The translations under genes were made by a program, and so were the position numbers. The notes under the pieces were generated by a model that did not search any database, was not told where the DNA came from, and was given only the letters and a program-made list of their open reading frames with translations. A stretch of DNA of 11,886 nt from an uncultured Alistipes sp. (GTDB taxonomy: Bacteria > Bacteroidota > Bacteroidia > Bacteroidales > Rikenellaceae), in contig UROX01000073.1 in assembly GCA_900549685.1 (NCBI GenBank), positions 1-11,886 of the forward strand. Reading direction: 5' to 3'. The stretch's first letter is position 1. Each line of letters starts with the position of its first letter. Positions 6,729 through 11,886 of this stretch are shown here, one piece after another.

Positions 6729-7865
6729 ATGAGATATTATCTGATAGCCGGAGAGGCATCCGGCGATCTGCATGGAGCCAACCTGATGAAAGGTCTGCTC
6801 GCGGCCGATCCCGAAGCCGAATTCCGTTTCTGGGGCGGCGACAAAATGGCGGCTGTCGGCGGCGAGGCCAATCTGGCGATGCACTACAAGAAAGCATCGT
6901 TTATGGGCTTTACGGAGGTGTTGAAAAACCTGCGGACGATTTTCTCGCAGATCGACGCCTGCAAGAAGGATATCGCTGCATGGAAGCCCGACGTGCTGAT
7001 CCTGATCGACTACGCGGGCTTCAATCTGCGTATCGCCCGGTTCGGCAAGGAGAACGGCATTCCCACCTATTACTACATCGCGCCGAAAGTGTGGGCATGG
7101 AAAGAGTCGAGAGTCCGGAAAATCCGCCGGTATGTGGATCGGCTGTTCGTCATCTTCCCTTTCGAACCGGAATATTTCCGCCGCCACGGCATAGAGGCCG
7201 TTTACGAGGGCAATCCGCTCACGGATGCCATTGCCCAGCGCCGGTCCTCGCTGCCTTCGGACGCGGAGTTCCGGAAAGCCTGCGGGTTGGACGGGCGTCC
7301 GATCGTCGCGCTGCTGGCCGGAAGCCGGCGTTCCGAGATCGGGTACAACCTGCCGTTCATGGTCGAGCTGTCGAAGCGTTTCCCGCAGTATCAGTTTGTC
7401 GTGGCGGGCGTTCCGTGGCTCGAAAAGACGCTGTATGACAAATATCTGGCCGGCAGCGATGTGCGTCGGGTATGCGACCGGACTTACGAGTTGCTCGCTT
7501 GTAGCATCGGTGCGGTCGTGACTTCCGGTACGGCTACGCTCGAAACCGCTCTGCTGGGCGTGCCCGAAGTGGTGTGCTATCGTCGGGACTGGCCTTCGAT
7601 GCTTATCGGAAAGATGTTTCTGCGGACGCGTTTCATCTCGCTCGTCAATCTGGTGCTCGACCGCGAATGCGTACGCGAGCTGCTGCAACATCACATGACA
7701 ATGGCCAATGCTTCGGCGCAGCTGGAGGCGATTCTGCCCGGAGGCGCCCAGCACGGACGGATCATGGCCGACTACGACGAACTGCGCCGGCTTATCGGCG
7801 AAGCCGGCGTGTCGAACCGTTTCGCCGCACGGATGGTCGAATCGCTCAGGGAGGACCGAAAATGA
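6729..7865 (+). CDS. lpxB: Lipid A disaccharide synthase
   Basis: The 378-residue protein is the family GT19 glycosyltransferase that joins UDP-2,3-diacylglucosamine and lipid X to make the beta-1,6-linked lipid A disaccharide, at the inner face of the cytoplasmic membrane. Diagnostic motifs are LIAGEASGDLHG at residues 5-16, APKVWAWKESRV at 118-129, GNPL at 161-164, LLAGSRRSEI at 195-204 and TSGTATLETALLGVPEVV at 265-282. The ATG at 6729-6731 is chosen over an in-frame TTG two codons upstream because the family begins M-(K/R)-YxLIAGE. It follows trmD by 30 bases and ends in an ATGA overlap with the next gene. The segment IDYAGFN at 93-99 lacks the second acidic residue of the E. coli IDAPDFN segment. 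The gene's presence implies a lipid A-containing outer membrane. Confidence 0.95.
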   Translation: MRYYLIAGEASGDLHGANLMKGLLAADPEAEFRFWGGDKMAAVGGEANLAMHYKKASFMGFTEVLKNLRTIFSQIDACKKDIAAWKPDVLILIDYAGFNLRIARFGKENGIPTYYYIAPKVWAWKESRVRKIRRYVDRLFVIFPFEPEYFRRHGIEAVYEGNPLTDAIAQRRSSLPSDAEFRKACGLDGRPIVALLAGSRRSEIGYNLPFMVELSKRFPQYQFVVAGVPWLEKTLYDKYLAGSDVRRVCDRTYELLACSIGAVVTSGTATLETALLGVPEVVCYRRDWPSMLIGKMFLRTRFISLVNLVLDRECVRELLQHHMTMANASAQLEAILPGGAQHGRIMADYDELRRLIGEAGVSNRFAARMVESLREDRK

Positions 7866-8485
7866 AAATCATCTGCATCGGCCGCAATTATGCCGAACAT
7901 ATCGCCGAACTGGATCATACCGACGACATTCCCCGTTCGCCCCAGTTTTTTCTGAAGCCCGATACGGCTCTGTTGCGCAACAACGATCCGTTCTATGTGC
8001 CCGACTTCAGCCGGGAGGTACACTACGAAACCGAGCTGGTGTTGAAAATCGACCGGGTGGGACGGTGTATCGAGGAGCGTTTCGCGAATCGCTATTACCA
8101 CGAGGTGGGGCTGGGGATCGACTTTACGGCCCGCGACCTGCAGCAGGAATGTATCGCAAAAGGACTGCCGTGGGAGATATGCAAGGGCTTCGACCATTCG
8201 GCCGCCCTGTCGCCCTGTTTCGTGCCGCTGTCCGAGCTGGGCGGCGACGTACGGAACCTGCATTTCGAAATGTCGCTCAACGACGAAATCCGTCAGCGGG
8301 GCGATACGGCGGATATGATCTTCTCCCCGGACAGGATCGTGTCGTATGTCTCGCGTTTCATCACGCTCAAGATCGGTGATTTGATTTTCACCGGCACGCC
8401 GGTGGGGGTAGGGCCGGTCTGGCCCGGCGACCGGCTCCGGGCGACGCTCGAAGGACGGACGATGCTCGATTTCGATATCCGGTGA
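7862..8485 (+). CDS. Fumarylacetoacetate hydrolase (FAH) family protein
   Basis: The 207-residue single-domain protein belongs to the FAH superfamily of metal-dependent hydrolases, decarboxylases and isomerases (relatives act as acylpyruvases or oxaloacetate decarboxylases). The metal ligands are visible as HYETELVL at residues 54-61, with E56 and E58, and D87 in GIDFTARDLQ. The catalytic lysine region is EICKGFDHSA at 106-114, and the C-terminal FTGTPVGVGPVWPGD at 176-190 is the standard family closing motif. The opening MKIICIGRNYAEHIAEL is also canonical, supporting the ATG at 7862 that overlaps the lpxB stop (ATGA). The true substrate cannot be told from sequence; YcgM/FAHD1-like acylpyruvase or oxaloacetate decarboxylase activity is the best guess from length. 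It appears to be the last gene of the rightward block; no clear terminator follows. Confidence 0.9.
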   Translation: MKIICIGRNYAEHIAELDHTDDIPRSPQFFLKPDTALLRNNDPFYVPDFSREVHYETELVLKIDRVGRCIEERFANRYYHEVGLGIDFTARDLQQECIAKGLPWEICKGFDHSAALSPCFVPLSELGGDVRNLHFEMSLNDEIRQRGDTADMIFSPDRIVSYVSRFITLKIGDLIFTGTPVGVGPVWPGDRLRATLEGRTMLDFDIR

Positions 8486-8913
8486 TGCGGCGGGCTGCGT
8501 CCGGCGGAAGCAGACGGTGTGTTCGACTTTTGTGTGGTGTCGATATTGTTGTTGTATAGTACTTTATGTGATTCTATATCGAGTTTCCCTTCATGCGGTC
8601 TGCTCAGGTTCGCGTGAATGACCGCAGAAAGCGATGCTGCCGGAGACTCGGATAGATTATTCCTGCGAGTTCGGAGAAAAAGGGTCGATTCAAAAGGTTC
8701 CTATCGTTCGGTGCGAATGATTTGCGAAACGCTTTATTGAGCTTCGATTGAGCCGAAGGGTCCCGGTCCGTGCGTGGCGTCCTGCCGGATCGGAAAACGA
8801 CGAAGGTCCGTCGAGATCGATGATTGCCGGAACGGGAAGGTCCGGGCCGGACGGAATGCCGGTCCTGTCGGACGAGGACGTCGGTTTATGTTTGTATTGA
8901 TGCGTTTGATGTT
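8486..8913. other. 428-base gene-free stretch between the FAH gene and maf
   Basis: I see no convincing gene here. The first part includes an A/T-rich island at about 8540-8585, unusual for this GC-rich region. A 7-base inverted repeat follows (TGCGGTC 8594-8600 with GACCGCA 8620-8626, 19-base loop). Further right is an 8-base stem with one wobble pair (8763-8770 with 8786-8793, 15-base loop). Neither has a T-run, so neither is a standard terminator. The only small plus-strand frame of note is a 40-codon one at 8618-8740 with no family resemblance. The right end holds the candidate maf promoter. The stretch could contain a leader, a small RNA or a decayed gene. Confidence 0.5.
8887..8894 (+). 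promoter_or_regulatory. Candidate -7 box of the maf-peptidase promoter
   Basis: TATGTTTG is an exact match to the Bacteroidetes TAnnTTTG -7 consensus and lies 19 bases before the ATG of maf, implying a leader of perhaps 10-15 bases. No clear -33 TTTG is seen in the GC-rich sequence upstream, so this is a half-supported promoter. Confidence 0.5.
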
Positions 8914-9510
8914 ATGTTTCTGATCGAAAAACTGAAAGATTACCGGCTGATTCTCGCCAGCCGTTCGCCCCGCCGCCGGCAACTGCTCGCCGACTGCGGA
9001 TTGGATTTCACGCCGGCCTGCGATTATGAGGCCGAAGAAAAATATCCGGAGGACCTCGCGCCCGAAAAGGTGCCCGTGTTTCTGTCGGAACTCAAGTCCG
9101 AAGCCTATCCCGAACCGCTCGCGGAAGGAGAGATCCTCATTACGGCCGACACGGTGGTCGTGGCGGCCGGACGCATTCTGGGCAAGCCTTCGGGCCGGGA
9201 CAAGGCCGTGGCGATGTTGCGCCTGCTGTCGGGCCGCACGCATCGGGTCATTACCGGTGTGACGCTGCGCGACGCATCCCGCCGTCTGTCGTTCGACAGC
9301 CGGACCGCCGTGACGTTCCGTATGCTGACCGAAGAGGAGATCGCCTATTACGTAGACCGATACCGTCCTTATGACAAGGCCGGTTCCTACGGTATTCAGG
9401 AGTGGATCGGCTATGTGGCCATCGAGGGGATCGAAGGCTCGTTCTACAACGTGATGGGCCTGCCGGTCCAGAAACTTTACACCGCACTTAACGATTTTAC
9501 CGAACGATAG
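8914..9510 (+). CDS. maf: Maf-family nucleoside triphosphate pyrophosphatase
   Basis: The 198-residue protein hydrolyses nucleoside triphosphates to monophosphates plus pyrophosphate, a house-cleaning activity against non-canonical or modified nucleotides (dTTP/UTP/m5UTP in the YhdE subgroup). Motifs are LILASRSPRRRQLL at residues 12-25, ITADTVV at 76-82, GKPSGRDKAVAMLRLLSGRTH at 90-110, YDKAGSYGIQ at 153-162 and GSFYNVMGLP at 175-184. The SRSPRR opening and the KAGSYGIQ block favour the dTTP/UTP-type subgroup over the m7GTP type, but this is a soft distinction. The ATG at 8914 is chosen because the family starts just before the LILASxSPRR motif; the frame is open farther upstream only with low-complexity sequence from a TTG. 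It is directly abutted by the peptidase gene (no bases between stop and start), indicating one transcript. Confidence 0.93.
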   Translation: MFLIEKLKDYRLILASRSPRRRQLLADCGLDFTPACDYEAEEKYPEDLAPEKVPVFLSELKSEAYPEPLAEGEILITADTVVVAAGRILGKPSGRDKAVAMLRLLSGRTHRVITGVTLRDASRRLSFDSRTAVTFRMLTEEEIAYYVDRYRPYDKAGSYGIQEWIGYVAIEGIEGSFYNVMGLPVQKLYTALNDFTER

Positions 9511-11604
9511 ATGAAAAGACTTGTTTTGTTTTTACTGGCGGCGCTCCTGTCCGCCCCTCAGCTCCGGGCCGACAAGGGGATGTGGCTGCCGTCGTTGATC
9601 GGATCGCGGATCAAAGACATGAAGGCCAAAGGGTTCCGTCTGACGGCCGAAGATATTTATAGCATCAACAAGGCTTCGCTCAAGGATGCCGTCGTGCTTT
9701 TCAACGGCGGGTGTACCGGCGAGCTGATCTCGGACGAGGGACTGTTGCTGACCAACCACCATTGCGGTTATTCGGCCATTCAGTCGCACAGCAGCGTCGA
9801 GCACGATTACCTGACGAACGGCTTCTGGGCGATGAACCGGCAGGAAGAGTTGCCCAATCCCAAGCTCTACGTATCGTTTCTGGTACGGATGGACGATGTG
9901 ACCGACCGTGTGCTCAAAGGCGTGAAAGACGATATGCCGGTCGAGAAACGGGACGAAAAGATCCGCTCCAACATTGACAAGGCGATTGCCGAGGCCACGC
10001 GGGGCACCCATTACAAAGCCGACGTGGAGTCGTTCTTCTACGGCAACCAGTATTTCCTGTTCGTGTACGAGGACTTCACCGATGTGCGTCTGGTCGGAGC
10101 GCCTCCCTCTTCGGTGGGAAAGTTCGGCGGCGATACCGACAACTGGATGTGGCCCCGTCATACGGGCGACTTCTCGCTGTTCCGCATCTACGCCGACCGC
10201 GACAACCGTCCGGCCGACTATGCGCCCGACAACGTACCGTACCGTCCCCGCCGTTCGCTCACGATTTCGACCGAAGGGCTGAAGGAGGGCGATTTTACGT
10301 TCATCTACGGGTTTCCCGGTACGACGAAACAGTACATCCTCTCCGATGAGGTCGATTATATCCTCAATCAGGGCAATCCCCATAAGATCGGTTTGCGGAC
10401 GATGCGGCTCGACATCATGAGCAAGGAGCAGGCCCGGAGCGTCGCCACGCGGATTCAGTACGCCTCCAAGCACGCGAGCGTCGCCAACGCATGGAAAAAA
10501 TGGCAGGGCGAGAGCAAAGGACTCGCCCGGCTGGGTACGCTGGAGAAGAAACGCGAGGCCGAACGCCGCTTCCAGCAGTGGGCCGACACGCGTCCCGCCT
10601 ATGCCGATGTGCTGCCGCGGATGCACGGGCTTTACGCCGAACTGGCGCCCTATGCGTTCGCCCGCGACTACTATGCCGAGGCTTACGCTGCCGTCGAGCT
10701 GACGCGCTTCGCGTCGCGGATCGTCCGGGCCAAGGCCGGGCAGTACGAGGCGATGGCCCGGGATTTCTATAAGGACTATTCGCCGGTGATCGATGCCCGC
10801 ATCGCGAAAAAGACGTGGGGCGAATACCTGCGGAACGTTCCCGCCGATTTCCATCCCGAAGCGTTCACCCGGGCGGTCGCCGAAGCCGGCGGCGTGGATG
10901 CGGCGGTGGAGAAACTCTTCGCCGAAAGTTTCCTGGCGGATTCGGTGCGGTTCGCCGCATGGCTGTCGCTCGGAGAGTCCGAACGGCAGGCGGCTCTGGA
11001 GGCCGATCCGGCCGTGGCGATGGCCGCGGCGTTCGACGGAATGTATCTGGAACGTGTCGCGGGACGTTACCGCGAACTCAATGCGCAGATCACGGCTTTG
11101 TATCGGATCTATATGCGCGGGCTGATGGAGATGGAACCCGATGCCGTGTTCTATCCCGACGCCAATCTGACGCTCCGCGTGTCCTACGGTCGCATGGAGG
11201 GGTACAAACCGCTGGACGGCGTCTATTACACGCCGCAGACGACGCTCGAAGGGATCATGGAAAAGGACAACCCCGACATTTACGACTACGACATTCCCCA
11301 GCGTCTCAGAGACCTCTATGCCGGTAAGGACTACGGCCGTTGGGCTGTGGACGGAACCGTCCCCGTGGCTTTTCTCGCTACGAACCACACGACGGGCGGC
11401 AACTCCGGCAGTCCGGTGCTCAACGGTCGGGGCGAGTTGGTGGGCCTGAATTTCGATCGCACGTGGGAGAGCACGATGAGCGACATCGAGTTCGATCCGG
11501 CCAAATGCCGCAACATCGCGGTCGATATCCGCTATGTGCTGTTCCTGATCGACAAGGTGGGAGGAGCCGGTTATTTGCTCGATGAAATGCGGTTCGCCCG
11601 GTAG
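9511..11604 (+). CDS. Secreted family S46 dipeptidyl-peptidase, probably DPP11-like (Asp/Glu-specific)
   Basis: The 697-residue enzyme removes dipeptides from the N-terminus of peptides in the periplasm. The signal peptide MKRLVLFLLAALLSAPQLRA is likely cut after A20, leaving DKGMWLPS, the usual mature start of S46 enzymes. The chymotrypsin-like catalytic triad is H84 in LLTNHHCGY, probably D220 in WPRHTGDFS, and S632 in TGGNSGSPV. Around D208-W214 is the family block GGDTDNWMW. The residue 18 after the catalytic serine is R650 (GLNFDR), and 47 residues follow it. Porphyromonas DPP11 has the same distances, with Ser655 and Arg673 in 720 residues. Arg at this site is known to favour Asp/Glu at P1, whereas DPP7 has Gly. 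Specificity is therefore inferred as acidic. It is expected to feed asaccharolytic peptide metabolism. It starts immediately at the maf stop codon and ends before a strong terminator. Confidence 0.93.
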   Translation: MKRLVLFLLAALLSAPQLRADKGMWLPSLIGSRIKDMKAKGFRLTAEDIYSINKASLKDAVVLFNGGCTGELISDEGLLLTNHHCGYSAIQSHSSVEHDYLTNGFWAMNRQEELPNPKLYVSFLVRMDDVTDRVLKGVKDDMPVEKRDEKIRSNIDKAIAEATRGTHYKADVESFFYGNQYFLFVYEDFTDVRLVGAPPSSVGKFGGDTDNWMWPRHTGDFSLFRIYADRDNRPADYAPDNVPYRPRRSLTISTEGLKEGDFTFIYGFPGTTKQYILSDEVDYILNQGNPHKIGLRTMRLDIMSKEQARSVATRIQYASKHASVANAWKKWQGESKGLARLGTLEKKREAERRFQQWADTRPAYADVLPRMHGLYAELAPYAFARDYYAEAYAAVELTRFASRIVRAKAGQYEAMARDFYKDYSPVIDARIAKKTWGEYLRNVPADFHPEAFTRAVAEAGGVDAAVEKLFAESFLADSVRFAAWLSLGESERQAALEADPAVAMAAAFDGMYLERVAGRYRELNAQITALYRIYMRGLMEMEPDAVFYPDANLTLRVSYGRMEGYKPLDGVYYTPQTTLEGIMEKDNPDIYDYDIPQRLRDLYAGKDYGRWAVDGTVPVAFLATNHTTGGNSGSPVLNGRGELVGLNFDRTWESTMSDIEFDPAKCRNIAVDIRYVLFLIDKVGGAGYLLDEMRFAR

Positions 11605-11628
11605 ATCGCGCACAGAGAACGAAACAGC

Positions 11629-11666
11629 AGGGGCGGCCGGTACCATACCGGCCGCCCCTCGTTTTT
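11629..11666 (+). terminator. Rho-independent terminator after the S46 peptidase gene
   Basis: A perfect 14-base stem (11629-11642, AGGGGCGGCCGGTA, pairing with 11646-11659) closes a 3-base CCA loop, followed by GTTTTT at 11661-11666. It lies 24 bases after the stop codon. It closes the maf-peptidase unit. Confidence 0.95.
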
Positions 11667-11886
11667 CATCATGACGGGATTTTCTTCTTGTTCTCGGCGG
11701 ATGGAAAAACGTGCGAACGTATCCTTCCGTGTGCCTATGTCCGGTCGTTGTTGCTGCATTTTTCGGGCTTGTGGCTTTAAACTTTGCTGGGAAGGGAGGG
11801 CCTAAAGGTCATGGCCCGGGGGCGTGAATGTCGCGGCCGGAATCGAAAAGGCTGTCTGAAATTTCGTCGCATGGAAGGAGAAAATT
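11667..11886. other. Gene-free right edge, possible upstream region of a gene beyond the window
   Basis: No supported gene lies here. A plus-strand frame from ATG 11811 is open to the edge for 25 codons, but it is arginine-rich and resembles no family I know. The TAAACTTTG at 11778-11786 approaches a Bacteroidetes -7 box but has one base too many between TA and TTTG. A short dyad (GGGCC near 11798 with GGCCC near 11813) follows. The edge also contains GGCTGTCTGAAA at 11850-11861, which resembles insertion-sequence ends in form only. Confidence 0.3.

Noticed and set aside
5994..7754. 586-codon open frame on the minus strand spanning trmD and lpxB
   Set aside because: It crosses two genes with full sets of conserved motifs and shows no family resemblance of its own.
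8618..8740. 40-codon plus-strand frame in the intergenic stretch
   Set aside because: There is no family resemblance, no promoter box in front, and a composition like translated non-coding sequence.
8734..9243. 169-codon minus-strand frame overlapping the start of maf
   Set aside because: Most of it is antisense to maf and the remainder shows no domain or promoter support.
9532..11646. 704-codon open frame on the minus strand across the S46 peptidase gene
   Set aside because: It mirrors a well-supported peptidase gene. Its product lacks recognisable motifs and is the kind of antisense frame that GC-rich codon use, with few TTA, CTA and TCA codons, produces.
11850..11861. GGCTGTCTGAAA as a Neisseria-type DNA uptake sequence
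   Set aside because: It differs from the GCCGTCTGAA core, occurs once in the window as far as I can see, and the host is Bacteroidetes.

Overview
The window looks like core chromosome of a GC-rich member of the Bacteroidetes, most likely near Alistipes/Rikenellaceae. The clues are a 58-residue Hc1-type histone-like protein of the kind common in Bacteroidales, promoter -7 boxes of the TAnnTTTG type, a family S46 dipeptidyl-peptidase of the kind known from Porphyromonas and relatives, lack of conspicuous Shine-Dalgarno sequences, and tightly packed GC-rich genes. The genus is inference; phylum and order are better supported.

Layout. (1) At the left edge is a small histone-like gene (110-286, +) followed by a strong hairpin terminator (308-346). 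(2) A five-gene block runs leftward from 4473 to 441: rlmD (23S rRNA m5U methyltransferase, GTG start), a secreted SIMPL/DUF541 protein, a stand-alone MnmD-type tRNA wobble-uridine methyltransferase, cytidine deaminase, and an RluA-family pseudouridine synthase. Spacings are short (28 bases, 19-base overlap, TAATG overlap, 8 bases), as in an operon. (3) A short divergent promoter region (4474-4553) carries two opposed -7 boxes only 8 bases apart. (4) A rightward block runs from 4554 to 8485: a glyoxalase II-like metallo-beta-lactamase-fold hydrolase, an FkbM-type methyltransferase, trmD, lpxB and a fumarylacetoacetate-hydrolase-family protein. Two junctions are ATGA overlaps (FkbM/trmD and lpxB/FAH). 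(5) A 428-base gene-free stretch (8486-8913) ends in a good -7 box. (6) A two-gene unit follows: a Maf-family nucleotide pyrophosphatase, then directly a secreted S46 dipeptidyl-peptidase whose specificity residue suggests the acidic-P1 (DPP11-like) type. It closes with a near-perfect hairpin terminator (11629-11666). The last 220 bases hold no supported gene.

How the genes fit together. Four of the enzymes modify stable RNA (RlmD, MnmD, RluA-type, TrmD), and Cdd and Maf salvage or clean pyrimidine and other nucleotides, so the window is rich in translation maintenance and nucleotide housekeeping. LpxB belongs to lipid A synthesis, and the S46 peptidase and SIMPL protein act in the envelope. 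No mobile element, CRISPR array, rRNA, tRNA or defence system is visible. I did not find a convincing undescribed system; the observations below are mostly fine-scale.
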